NCBI RefSeq assembly: GCF_032852305.1
Contig: NZ_CP136594.1
Span: forward strand, 248,001-312,000
Direction of reading: 5' to 3'
Length of the DNA: 64,000 nt
Source of the DNA: Parasphingorhabdus sp. SCSIO 66989
GTDB taxonomy: Bacteria > Pseudomonadota > Alphaproteobacteria > Sphingomonadales > Sphingomonadaceae
Positions 33,843 through 42,506 of this stretch are shown piece after piece. Positions within the stretch are counted from its first letter, which is position 1; the number at the start of each line of letters is the position of its first letter. The notes below the pieces were generated by a model. It did no database searches. It was not told the origin of the DNA and worked only from the letters and a program-made list of their open reading frames with translations. Position numbers and translations under genes: made by a program.

Positions 33843-34657
33843 CGCTGATCGGCATCCAGAAAGGACAGTACGTCTTTGGCAATGCTCTGTCCCGCTTCAT
33901 CCAGCACGGCCCGCTTAATATCCAGACGCTCAATCAGCTGCGCATGGGGAAGCATGTCTGCAGCACGCCTCGTCGCTTCCAACAGCGAAGACCGCGTCGC
34001 AATCACGCCCACATGATGACGCAATAGCGGCAGTCGGCTTTCTATCGCATAGGTGAAGCTGGCATGAAAAGCCGCGTTCATCTCGCGGCCATGGCGGAGC
34101 TGCTCGACAAACATGGCGAAGCTGCGGTCCATACCCTGACTGTCGATACGTCTAGTGATCCCTCGCTCCCAGGCCGGGGCCAGACAATAAAGTTGCGGCG
34201 TGAGCTCCAGAGGCGTTGCCAGTTGTGAGAGATATTTACGCCGTTCCGCTTCGGTAAAGGCCGGTATATCAACCAGCGCCAGCCGGTTGACTTTTGCAGC
34301 TTCGATCAGCGCCATCTCTGTCGCGACCAGGCAGCCGCTATGGAAACCCAGAATATCGACTGGATCATCGGATACATTGGCAACAACTGCCATCATCGCT
34401 TCGGCATAATCGGCAATGGAAGGCGTGGCGTGAAAATCGTGTGATCCGCCATGACCGGGAAAATCCGGAGCGATAACGCGCCTGTTCTGCACCAGATACG
34501 GCATGATCTGCGTAAAGGCGAGGCCGGAAAACGGAGCCGGATGCAGGCAATAGAGATCAGGCCGGTTTGCCTCGGCCTTTGCCGGAGCTAACCGCCAATG
34601 CAGCTGTCCATGCGGGCCATCACTATAGCCCTTGCGGATGGACGGCACTTCACTCAT
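33839..34657 (-). CDS. Alpha/beta hydrolase 2
   Basis: This 272-residue hydrolase has LYCLHPAPFSGLAF, then VIAPDFPGHGGSHDFHA, then ILGFHSGCLVATEMAL with Ser as the likely nucleophile in an F-H-S-G-C elbow. The same unusual elbow occurs in the hydrolase at 4412-5785, so the two are probably of one subfamily. It overlaps the MFS gene and the YCII gene by 4 bp each. It could hydrolyse an ester, lactone or C-C bond of a pathway intermediate. Confidence 0.85.
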   Translation of the reverse strand: MSEVPSIRKGYSDGPHGQLHWRLAPAKAEANRPDLYCLHPAPFSGLAFTQIMPYLVQNRRVIAPDFPGHGGSHDFHATPSIADYAEAMMAVVANVSDDPVDILGFHSGCLVATEMALIEAAKVNRLALVDIPAFTEAERRKYLSQLATPLELTPQLYCLAPAWERGITRRIDSQGMDRSFAMFVEQLRHGREMNAAFHASFTYAIESRLPLLRHHVGVIATRSSLLEATRRAADMLPHAQLIERLDIKRAVLDEAGQSIAKDVLSFLDADQR

Positions 34658-36021
34658 TCACTCGCCCCTGCCAGCCGCTCCATCTGTTCGCGATAAAGAC
34701 GTCGTGTCAGCGGCATCATGAGAAACGGAACAACCGCGAAAATCACGGGCACACAGGCCACGGCGTAGCGCAGATTTTCTTCGCCAAAGACCCGGCTTGA
34801 AAGCTCGCCCACCACAATCGGCCCCAACGACCCGAACCAGCTAATACCGAGATAATAGAGCGCCACAACCTGGCCACGGATTTGCGCCGGGGTGATGACA
34901 AGCAGCGCGGTGATGCCAATCGCCGAGACGATGCCAATGCCAATGGTGTTGACGCACAATATCGCAAAAGCCAGCGTTCCGTTGGGCATGAACATCGGCA
35001 AAATCGCGCTGGGCACCATGATGAAAAAGCCGATATAGAGCAGCCGAAGCGAAGCGTCCTGAACTCCCTTTTTGGTCCACCAATCGGAGATGCTGCCCAT
35101 GATCAGCATATTGGCCGGGCCAATGATAAGCAGCGCTACACCATTGGCATAGGCATAGGTCTGTGGCGACCAGCCCCAGCTACGCTCAAAGGTTGGTGCC
35201 AGAAAGCCTTGGCTATAGGCGATGGTCGTCATGGTGCAGATCACCAGAACGAAACCGATGTAGAGCAGCTTATTGTCCCAGATATATTTCAGCGCATCGA
35301 AAAACCCGCTGCCAGCAATAACATCTTTCGATGCGGTGACATTTCTGCGACTAGGCTCCTTGATGAAGAGGAAGAGCAGCGCCAGCACCAGCCCAGGCAA
35401 GCCGACGACGATCAGAGTAAATCGCCATGGCGACAGCTCGCCGAATAGCGGTAGCGTCTGGTTTCCACTCGCCGCGGTCCAGGCGATAATCGCGCCGCTG
35501 AGCAGCGACGCGATTCCCGCGCCCAAAGGCAGTGCCGATGAGTAAAAAGCGATGGGCTTGCCGCGCCTTTCGGTCGGGAAGCTGTCGCCGATTATCGAGA
35601 ATGCAGCAGGACTGAGTGTCGCCTCACCAACGCCGACGCCCATGCGTGCGGCAAAGAGCTGGACAAAATTCTTGGCGGTGCCGGTGGCCATTGTTGCCGC
35701 CGACCACAATGCTACGCCGATTGAGACTATCCAGACCCGTTTGCCGCGGTCAATCAGCCAGCCCATGAAGATGCCGACAAAGCCATAGATCAGCGTGAAG
35801 GCGCTTAACAGCCAACCGATTGAGCTGTCTGTGAGGCCAAACTCCGCCTTTATCGGCTCAATCAGAAGCCCAAGGATATAGCGGTCAACAAAGCTGAAAA
35901 TATAGGCGATGGTCAGCATCACCACGATGAACCAGCCTGCTGCTGCACTGGGATAAGGAGCGCTCGCCGCAGTCCCCGGAGCTTCTGTTTCGCTTTCCGA
36001 ATATGCTATGGCTTCGGCCAT
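34654..36021 (-). CDS. MFS transporter 2
   Basis: This 455-residue protein has about twelve hydrophobic helices and a hydrophilic N-terminus of some 25 residues. The A-motif FMGWLIDRGKRVWIVS and the helix-1 DRYILGLLIEPIKAEFGLTDSSIGWL pattern resemble MFS carriers of the sphingomonad spinster/hexuronate-like group. It is coupled by 4-bp overlap to a hydrolase and by 1 bp to a VOC gene. It is the second inner-membrane carrier of the regulon. Confidence 0.87.
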   Translation of the reverse strand: MAEAIAYSESETEAPGTAASAPYPSAAAGWFIVVMLTIAYIFSFVDRYILGLLIEPIKAEFGLTDSSIGWLLSAFTLIYGFVGIFMGWLIDRGKRVWIVSIGVALWSAATMATGTAKNFVQLFAARMGVGVGEATLSPAAFSIIGDSFPTERRGKPIAFYSSALPLGAGIASLLSGAIIAWTAASGNQTLPLFGELSPWRFTLIVVGLPGLVLALLFLFIKEPSRRNVTASKDVIAGSGFFDALKYIWDNKLLYIGFVLVICTMTTIAYSQGFLAPTFERSWGWSPQTYAYANGVALLIIGPANMLIMGSISDWWTKKGVQDASLRLLYIGFFIMVPSAILPMFMPNGTLAFAILCVNTIGIGIVSAIGITALLVITPAQIRGQVVALYYLGISWFGSLGPIVVGELSSRVFGEENLRYAVACVPVIFAVVPFLMMPLTRRLYREQMERLAGASE

Positions 36022-36470
36022 TAACCGGCATCCTCGATCAGATAAATGACCACCAGATTATCATCGAAATCAACAATGCCTATCTCACGGCCGACCCGTC
36101 CGTCATGGGTGCGCAACACCTCCTCTTCATAAACATGCAGCCCAAGCTTGCGGGCTCCTGCCATCACCGCATCCGGATCGGCAACCTCCAGCACGATAGC
36201 GGAGCGGCGCGGATGCGGCACCGCAGTCAATTCTACGCCCTTCACCTCGGTTAGCGCCATGACACGGACCTGGCTTTCGGTCGAAAGCGTGACAAAAGCC
36301 AGTTCTGCGCCCACGGGCATATCAAACACCGCCAGCGAATAGCTTTTGGGATTGTGACCGAGACGAAACTCTTCGGTGAAACCCAGGACATCGCGATAGA
36401 AAGTCAGCGCCCGTTCCATATCGGCAACCAGAAAATTTGCCCGCTGGAACCGGACCTGTGCTTTTGTCAT
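36021..36470 (-). CDS. VOC-family protein
   Basis: This single VOC domain protein of 149 residues reads RANFLVADMERALTFYRDVLGF at the start and ends in IVDFDDNLVVIYLIEDAG. The first metal ligand, usually His, is replaced (RANFLV), so metal binding is doubtful. I set the start at 36470, behind AGGAGGGAACAG; the longer frame would run through the upstream gene. It lies between the MFS gene and the MDR gene. Confidence 0.82.
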   Translation of the reverse strand: MTKAQVRFQRANFLVADMERALTFYRDVLGFTEEFRLGHNPKSYSLAVFDMPVGAELAFVTLSTESQVRVMALTEVKGVELTAVPHPRRSAIVLEVADPDAVMAGARKLGLHVYEEEVLRTHDGRVGREIGIVDFDDNLVVIYLIEDAG

Positions 36471-36492
36471 TCTGTTCCCTCCTGTTTTATTC

Positions 36493-37584
36493 TTATAGCC
36501 ACTCGTCCGGCTCGCCGCGCACTGAACAGCATTGCACACCGACATTGCGGCCATGGTAAAGATTGGCGAGCGCGTGGGGCATATTCTCAAAACCCTGTTC
36601 GATATCCTGAACTGGGCGTAGCTTGCCATCATGAATCCAACCCGCCATGTCATCCATAACCCTTTCCCACTCATGCAGATGGTTATAGACAAAAAAGCCA
36701 CGCATCAGGCTGTCAGTGGCACGCAAGCGGGTATAGTTGGATAAGCCAAAAGGGGTATCGCGGGTATATTCGCTGATCGAACCGCACAACACGATGCGGC
36801 TGTGCATACGCAGCCGTTCGAGACAGGCTTGCAAGGTCTCTCCGCCGACATTGTCGAAATAAAGGTCTATGCCGTCGGGACGCAGCGCATCGAGCCGCGA
36901 GGCGATATCCTCTGCTTTATAGTCAATCGCTTCCGAGCAGCCATGATTAAGAATGAAAGCGCATTTGTCTTGTCCTCCGGCAATGCCCACGACATCGCAC
37001 CCGGCAACATTGGCGGCCAGCTGGCTGACCATGGAACCGACACCACCGGCTGCGCCCGACAGCACCATCCTGTCGCCCTTTTGCGGCGCACCGCATGCAA
37101 ATAGGCCCGCATGGGCAGACAATCCTGTCATCCCCAAAACGCCCGCCCCCAAAGCCGCGGGTAGATCGTTATGGGGCATGGGGAAGAATTTTTCCTGTTC
37201 GCTGAGCGAGGAGACTTTATAGGTCTGCCAGCCAATCTGGCCCTGCACCATCTGACCTTCTTGCCAGTCCGGATGGCGCGATTTGACGACCTGCGCTACA
37301 CCGCGCCCATGAATGACATCGCCAGGCTGCAAAACGGCCTCCCCGGCCGCACCAGTCCCCTGCATATAAAAGCGCATCACCGGCGCAAGGCCGAGATAAT
37401 GGGTTTTGAGCAGCACCTCGCCCGTGCCCGGCTCAGGGATATCACCAACAGCCCAGGCGAAATCATTCGGCTTCACATTGCCAACCGTACGGCGTGCGAC
37501 CCGCCATTGGTAATTGGCCTGATCATCTATCTGCTTGCCGGCAGACAGGGATGCAAAATCATCCATGGCGTTAGGCACAGTCAC
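36493..37584 (-). CDS. PTGR/curcumin-reductase-type NADP-dependent MDR
   Basis: This protein of about 360 residues belongs to the leukotriene B4 dehydrogenase/prostaglandin reductase branch of MDR enzymes. Signs are the KTHYLGLAPVMRFYM opening, GVLGMTGLSAHAGLF, the NADP loop LSGAAGGVGSMVSQLAAN, and DLYFDNVGGETLQACLERL. These enzymes reduce alpha-beta unsaturated carbonyls. The GTG at 37584 directly follows the upstream VOC stop; ATG 37566 is an equally possible start. It is co-transcribed with two VOC genes. Confidence 0.9.
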   Translation of the reverse strand: MTVPNAMDDFASLSAGKQIDDQANYQWRVARRTVGNVKPNDFAWAVGDIPEPGTGEVLLKTHYLGLAPVMRFYMQGTGAAGEAVLQPGDVIHGRGVAQVVKSRHPDWQEGQMVQGQIGWQTYKVSSLSEQEKFFPMPHNDLPAALGAGVLGMTGLSAHAGLFACGAPQKGDRMVLSGAAGGVGSMVSQLAANVAGCDVVGIAGGQDKCAFILNHGCSEAIDYKAEDIASRLDALRPDGIDLYFDNVGGETLQACLERLRMHSRIVLCGSISEYTRDTPFGLSNYTRLRATDSLMRGFFVYNHLHEWERVMDDMAGWIHDGKLRPVQDIEQGFENMPHALANLYHGRNVGVQCCSVRGEPDEWL

Positions 37585-38058
37585 CTAGTCATGAACTTTC
37601 ACTAGCTGATTCACCTCGAAAAAATAGCCATCAAGATCCCAGAATGAGCAGCCGATCATGTTCTTTTTCTTACCATCAGCGCCGGTGACTTCCCATTCAT
37701 GCGGTTCACAATGAATGTGCGAGCCCAGCGCCCTTGCGCGCTCAACGGCTGCTGCTGCGTCGTCGGATGCGATAACAAAGATAGGCGCGCCAAAGGCGAT
37801 CTGGCGTGGCAACTCTTCCGGCGCATCCTGTTTCGGGTCCAGCCATTCGAGCAAACCAATCATCCCGATCAGATCATCCTCACATTTTAGAATGATCAGT
37901 CTGGTCTTGTCGCCCTTCTTGCCTGCAGCCAGTTGCGTTCCCGACAGGGTAAACGGCGTATCCATCCAGCGCGTCATCCCGAAAACATGGCTGTACCATT
38001 GCGCGGCTTTCTCGGCATCGCGCACCATTAGGGTCGTGCGTTTGAGGATATCAGCCAT
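37585..38058 (-). CDS. VOC-family glyoxalase-like protein
   Basis: This 157-residue protein has the pattern LKRTTLMVRDAEKAAQWYSHVFGM at the N-terminus and SFWDLDGYFFEVNQLVKVHD at the end, where the Glu is a family metal ligand. I preferred ATG 38058, preceded by GTGAGAAG, which overlaps the end of the DUF1330 gene. It is the second gene behind the operator at 38443. The substrate is unknown. Confidence 0.83.
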   Translation of the reverse strand: MADILKRTTLMVRDAEKAAQWYSHVFGMTRWMDTPFTLSGTQLAAGKKGDKTRLIILKCEDDLIGMIGLLEWLDPKQDAPEELPRQIAFGAPIFVIASDDAAAAVERARALGSHIHCEPHEWEVTGADGKKKNMIGCSFWDLDGYFFEVNQLVKVHD

Positions 38059-38356
38059 TGATCTTCTCACTTTCAATCAGCACCACCTGGCATTCTGAAA
38101 TGTCCTGACGCAATTTCCTTATTTCGGCATATTCCCGGCTGTTCCAAAACGCCATGGCAGCCTTTTTGTCCGGCCATTCGGAAATCACCATAGAGGCTGA
38201 ATCGCCAAAATCCCCTTCGAGCAATTCTGCTCCTGGACCGCGTAAAACATATCGGCCGCCATATTTCTCAACCAGCTCACCAGCAGCGACGCCATATTCG
38301 GCGATGAACCTCTCGCGGTCGGATATCTGCGCCAGAACAATCATATAAGCCGGCAT
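38051..38356 (-). CDS. DUF1330-family small protein
   Basis: This 101-residue protein reads AYMIVLAQISDRERFIAEYGVAAGELVEKYGGRYVLRG and SMVISEWPDKKAAMAFWNSREYAEIRKLR, the full DUF1330 pattern of a dimeric alpha-beta barrel. It is the first gene of the minus-strand operon behind the operator at 38443, so it is expected to be strongly expressed. The biochemical role of the family is not established; these proteins recur in catabolic operons. Confidence 0.88.
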   Translation of the reverse strand: MPAYMIVLAQISDRERFIAEYGVAAGELVEKYGGRYVLRGPGAELLEGDFGDSASMVISEWPDKKAAMAFWNSREYAEIRKLRQDISECQVVLIESEKING

Positions 38357-38442
38357 TGACGCTTTCCTTTCTCATCCCACTGCAATCGAATCAAATGGTG
38401 CATTTTTGTTACACACGCAGCGATGGTAATGCCGAAAACATA

Positions 38443-38458
38443 ATTTGTCTGGACAAAT
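38443..38458. promoter_or_regulatory. Regulon operator 4 (one substitution)
   Basis: ATTTGTCTGGACAAAT differs from the consensus by one base in the centre; the flanks extend it to AATTTGTCTGGACAAATT (38442-38459). It lies between the divergent DUF1330 operon (start 38356) and the TonB-dependent receptor gene (start 38525). Its central ten bases match the partial site at the gntR start. Confidence 0.85.
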
Positions 38459-38524
38459 TTTTTGAATCACGTTTAGACTGCAGGAAATGGAGAGGTTTTT
38501 GGGCCGCGGCCTTGGGAGGAAAGC

Positions 38525-41062
38525 ATGAGAGGGACAATCAAAACAGCATTGTTGGGGGCAACCGCACTGGTTGCTGCGCCGGTCGGTGCACAAGCGCAAG
38601 TCGATGGACAAGGTCCTTCAACAGCAGAGGATGATGCTATAGTGGACGATGATTCCAACGTAATCATCGTGACCGCGCGTAAGGTGGCGGAGAATATTCA
38701 GGAAGTGCCGACATCCATTGCGGTAGTCGATTCTGAGAATATTCAGGATTTGGCACTCGACAGTCTGGCGGAGATATCGCGCCTGACGCCGGGCCTCACA
38801 TTCGATGACAGCTTTGGGCGTAACTCCAATCGACCGGTTATTCGCGGCCAAGCCAACCTGCTGGGGGATTCCGGTGTCGCAATCTTTATCGACGGTATTT
38901 ATTTCAGCGGCTCAATTGCCGATTTTAATGTCGATAATATCGGCCGTGTTGAGGTGGTTAAGGGCCCGCAAAGTGCACTTTATGGTCGTAATACCTATGC
39001 TGGCGCGATCAACATTATCACCAAAGAAGCAGCCGATCAGTTTGAAGCGAACATTCAAGCGGACATCTCTGAATTTGACCGCTATGAGATTACTGGTGGC
39101 ATAAGAACACCGATTACGGACTCGCTAAGCGCCGCAGTTTATGGGCGTTGGTTTGATTTTGGCGGGCAATATACCAACCAGTTTGATGGCGAAAAGGTCG
39201 GCCAGCAGTCTTCCTATTCCATCTCGGGCGCGCTGCAATTTGATGGCGGTGGTCCGTTCACTGCATCATTGCGAGCGATGTACAACAATACCGAGGATGG
39301 CCAGCCAGCTTTGTTCTCACAGAGTGCCGATGCGAATAACTGCTTCTTTGATGATGGCGCGCTTTATGGCGGCGCGGGTCGTTACTTCTGCGGCACATTG
39401 CAGCCGCAGCAAATCAATACCGATTTTAGTCGTCAGTTCAGAGACCCTGATGAGGTTGGCCTGCAACTGGACACAGTCAATGTTGCATTCCGTATGGATT
39501 ACGAGATCAGTGACCGCATAACTATCACATCATTGACCGGCTATAACAGCCAGGATGAAACCCTTAGACTTGATGGGGATTACTCACCGAACAGCTTCCA
39601 GACAGCAGTATTCACGCCGGGCGGTTTCCCTGCGGGCGCGCCATTGCCTCCTACCTTCAGTTCCTTTCCCTTTGGTTATGTAGGCACGACGGTTGATTTC
39701 ACTTTTGAGGGCCGCAGCGAAACAGAGGATTGGTCTCAGGAACTGCGACTGGCCTATGACGGTGATGCGGTCGATTTCCTTGTTGGCGGCTATTATTTTG
39801 ATCAAACCATCGACAGCCGCGACATACGCGAAGTCCCGGATGATGCTTTCGCGCGCGCAGCGGCTAGCTTCGGCCAGGCTTTTGGGGAGCAGCAGGCATT
39901 ATGCGCGGCCAATCCAGCATGTGCTTCCATTGCGCCATTTTTCGGACCTTCCACTCCAAACCCGCGTAACGTCAATCAGTTGGATATTCGCAACTGGGCA
40001 ATCTTCGGCTCAGCCAATGTCAATATTACAGACAAGCTGATCCTTGGCCTTGAAGGCCGTTATCAGGAAGAACGCATAAGGCAGTTTGCAGTTCTCCAGG
40101 CTGATGAAGATATCGTTCCGGATGATCCTGTAAGAGCGAGGGAAACGTTCAAGAGCTTCGCCCCTCGCGTTTCGCTCTCCTATCAGATGACACCCGATAA
40201 TCTGCTCTATGCCAGCTTCGCACAGGGGCAGAAGCCAGGCGGCTTTAACGGTGTTCAGGCAATTCTTGCCAGCCAGGAGGATGTTAACGCCGAGACTGGC
40301 CAAGACATTGCCACTTTTGATGAAGAAGATGTCACCGCCTATGAAATTGGTATCAAGAATGTTTTCGGCAATGGCGCATTCGTCTTCAATGCCGCAGCAT
40401 TTTATAATGATGTCGAGGGCTATCAGCTCACGCAAAATGTACAGGTGGGTCCGAATTCGCTTTCTGCCATCACTAATGCGGGTGATGCCCGTGTCCTTGG
40501 CCTTGAGCTGGAATTCCTGGCAAGGCCAACCGATGGCCTGACCATCACTGCCAATTACGCCTTGGCCGATACCCGTTTCACACAAGGTTTCGATGAGCAA
40601 CAGGGCATTCTCAACGATGTTGCCGATGATCGGTTGATAAACTGCTCTACAGGTGATCAATTCCCCGACATCCCAGGCTGTGACTCAGCCTTTGGATCAA
40701 TTAAGGGCAACAGCATTCCCAGGGCTCCGGTACACCAGATTTTTGCTGATGTCGATTATCGCACCCCCTTGGGCAATAACGGCTGGGAGATTTTTGGCGG
40801 CGCCAACATGACCGTAGTATCCAGCAGTTTCGCGCAAGTTCACAACCTGATAGAAACCGGCGGCTCATTGGTTTCTGATGCCCGCTTGGGTGTGCAGAAT
40901 GAGAATTTCCGCATTCAGCTCTATGTTGATAATCTGACCGATGAGCGCGCTCTCGCTCAGGTATTGCGTTTTGCCGATGGCAATAACAGCTTCCGCCGTA
41001 ACTTTGTCGGCGGCCTGCGCCCCGGTCGGCGCTTTGGCATCTTGTTCGCAGCCAGATACTGA
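38525..41062 (+). CDS. TonB-dependent outer-membrane receptor
   Basis: This 845-residue receptor has a signal peptide (MRGTIKTALLGATALVAAPVGAQA), a TonB box around NVIIVTARKVAENIQEVP, the plug domain (VPTSIAVVDSENIQDLALDSLAEISRLTPGL to KGPQSALYGRNTYAGAINIITK), and a barrel ending in the aromatic residue of RRFGILFAARY. The ribosome site is GGGAGGAAAG. In sphingomonads such receptors import bulky or scarce compounds as well as siderophores. The operator at 38443 ties it to the catabolic genes, so it is probably the uptake port for the regulon's substrate. Confidence 0.94.
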   Translation: MRGTIKTALLGATALVAAPVGAQAQVDGQGPSTAEDDAIVDDDSNVIIVTARKVAENIQEVPTSIAVVDSENIQDLALDSLAEISRLTPGLTFDDSFGRNSNRPVIRGQANLLGDSGVAIFIDGIYFSGSIADFNVDNIGRVEVVKGPQSALYGRNTYAGAINIITKEAADQFEANIQADISEFDRYEITGGIRTPITDSLSAAVYGRWFDFGGQYTNQFDGEKVGQQSSYSISGALQFDGGGPFTASLRAMYNNTEDGQPALFSQSADANNCFFDDGALYGGAGRYFCGTLQPQQINTDFSRQFRDPDEVGLQLDTVNVAFRMDYEISDRITITSLTGYNSQDETLRLDGDYSPNSFQTAVFTPGGFPAGAPLPPTFSSFPFGYVGTTVDFTFEGRSETEDWSQELRLAYDGDAVDFLVGGYYFDQTIDSRDIREVPDDAFARAAASFGQAFGEQQALCAANPACASIAPFFGPSTPNPRNVNQLDIRNWAIFGSANVNITDKLILGLEGRYQEERIRQFAVLQADEDIVPDDPVRARETFKSFAPRVSLSYQMTPDNLLYASFAQGQKPGGFNGVQAILASQEDVNAETGQDIATFDEEDVTAYEIGIKNVFGNGAFVFNAAAFYNDVEGYQLTQNVQVGPNSLSAITNAGDARVLGLELEFLARPTDGLTITANYALADTRFTQGFDEQQGILNDVADDRLINCSTGDQFPDIPGCDSAFGSIKGNSIPRAPVHQIFADVDYRTPLGNNGWEIFGGANMTVVSSSFAQVHNLIETGGSLVSDARLGVQNENFRIQLYVDNLTDERALAQVLRFADGNNSFRRNFVGGLRPGRRFGILFAARY

Positions 41063-41086
41063 TCTGCATAGGCGCAAATCAGAAAA

Positions 41087-41120
41087 CCCCGCCAACTAGC
41101 CATGGTTGGCGGGGTATTCT
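41087..41120. terminator. Bidirectional rho-independent terminator
   Basis: CCCCGCCAAC and GTTGGCGGGG form a perfect 10-bp stem around an 8-base loop. A T-rich stretch follows on the plus strand and an A-rich stretch precedes it, giving T residues on the minus strand. It separates the convergent receptor gene (end 41062) and the secreted-protein gene (end 41141). Confidence 0.88.
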
Positions 41121-41140
41121 TTGTTAGGGCTTAAGGCTCC

Positions 41141-41998
41141 TCAGCGTATCGGCGACGACGGCGACTGCAATTCAGCGCCAACGACGGTACAACTCGCCTG
41201 CATCCAGCGCAAATTAATGCCGACGCGTGTCGCATCAACATCGGCCCAGCTATAGCTGACGGAGCGGTCCGGATTGTCTGGCTTAGAGATGTAAAGCACC
41301 AAGCTTGGCCGATTGCGGCTTGGCTGAGGCCAATAAACCTGCCGCATGCGCAATATGGCCTCTTCTGCGCCGCTTTCATCGCCACCAATACGCACGCGTC
41401 CGCCCTGATCATGAATCTCCAGCTTGTTGGCAAAATACCAATCGGTGCTGCCACCTTCCTTCTTCTCTTTTTTGGGAATGGCAGCCCAGCATTGGACCTG
41501 CCGCGCACGTTTCAAGGAGCTCTCCTGGCCGTCAACAAACTGCACTGTGAGACCGCCATCATCTATGCGGCTTATGGTGTAACGCTGATGACAGGCCGTA
41601 AGATGCTGTTCCGGCGCATAGCTCCATCCCTCCTCCTGCCAGACATAATCATGCTTGCAATCGCCTAGGCTGAGGACTGCACGATTGTTGGTAGCGGCAA
41701 AAGAGACCTGCTGCGGCTGCGCTAGCTCAGCACCATATGCGTCCACTTCGCGAAGCCAGAGTACATCTTCTTCTTCAGAAATATTCAGCGACATCCATGG
41801 TGGTGCGGGACGATCTGCTTCCTTCTCAAAATAGACATGCTCTTCATTGCTGAAAGTGCCTTCCAATAATGAGAGTGCGCTCTCATCGGCTTCAGGCATC
41901 CCCAATAGGGGTGCGCCGTCATCTTTTGCAAAGGCCAGAGCCGGAACACCGGCAGCCAATATGGCCGAAGATGCCACCGTCATCATATTTTTCAACAT
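41141..41998 (-). CDS. Secreted protein with weak CpcT/CpeT-like motif
   Basis: The product of about 285 residues begins with a signal peptide (MLKNMMTVASSAILAAGVPALAFA). After it, SALSLLEGTFSNEEHVYFEKE recalls the G-x-FSN-x-x-Q opening of CpcT/CpeT bilin lyases, followed by APPWMSLNI where that family has a conserved R-P-x-P-W region. The remainder is unfamiliar, with Cys at about residues 120, 145, 180 and 270. I placed the start at 41998 after GGGAGAGAG. The operator at 42041 makes it a regulon member. The family assignment is weak; the periplasmic location is well supported. Confidence 0.65.
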   Translation of the reverse strand: MLKNMMTVASSAILAAGVPALAFAKDDGAPLLGMPEADESALSLLEGTFSNEEHVYFEKEADRPAPPWMSLNISEEEDVLWLREVDAYGAELAQPQQVSFAATNNRAVLSLGDCKHDYVWQEEGWSYAPEQHLTACHQRYTISRIDDGGLTVQFVDGQESSLKRARQVQCWAAIPKKEKKEGGSTDWYFANKLEIHDQGGRVRIGGDESGAEEAILRMRQVYWPQPSRNRPSLVLYISKPDNPDRSVSYSWADVDATRVGINLRWMQASCTVVGAELQSPSSPIR

Positions 41999-42040
41999 CA
42001 ATCTCTCTCCCACAAAACATGCTTGAGAGCTTCGCACAAA

Positions 42041-42056
42041 ATTTGTCCGGACAAAA
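42041..42056. promoter_or_regulatory. Regulon operator 5 (one end substitution)
   Basis: ATTTGTCCGGACAAAA matches the consensus except for the last base. It lies 43-58 bp upstream of the secreted-protein start at 41998 and about 90 bp from the 3' end of tRNA-Ser. It is the rightmost operator and marks the edge of the regulon. Confidence 0.8.
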
Positions 42057-42147
42057 GCCACTGAAGTGATCTTCCCAGATTCTATAACTGAGGCGAGATT
42101 TGTCATAATCTCTGTCGACAGCAAGGAAGCGCAAGTCAGAAAAATGG

Positions 42148-42236
42148 CGGACACGGAGGGATTCGAACCCTCGAAGCCCGTTACCAGGCTTGCCTCCTTA
42201 GCAGGGAGGTGGTTTCAGCCGCTCACCCACGTGTCC
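42148..42236 (-). tRNA. tRNA-Ser(GCT)
   Basis: The minus strand folds as a class II tRNA of 89 bases. The 7-bp acceptor stem GGACACG/CGTGTCC, the T-arm GGTTCGAATCC, a long variable arm and the anticodon loop CTGCTAA give anticodon GCT (serine). No CCA is encoded. Its 3' end points toward the catabolic cluster. Confidence 0.95.
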
Positions 42237-42506
42237 TTGCCATGCGATGCGCAGTGCGGCTGGGCATCAAGGCGGCGGCTATAGCCAGCCAAGGCGGTGT
42301 GATCAATGGTTTAGACAGGGCTTTGGACGCAATTTTGCCCTCAACCGCGCTTTGCCGGGCCTGGTCGATAGCCAAAACAGCACAAAACCGGCCTTTCAGA
42401 CTCGATAGGGCGCAATTTCGACTCGGGTCATCGCGCATTCATTGTTGCTGGCGCACAAAAAGCGGAAAAATGACGATACACGCGTAAACAACAAGGACAT
42501 GCTGTC

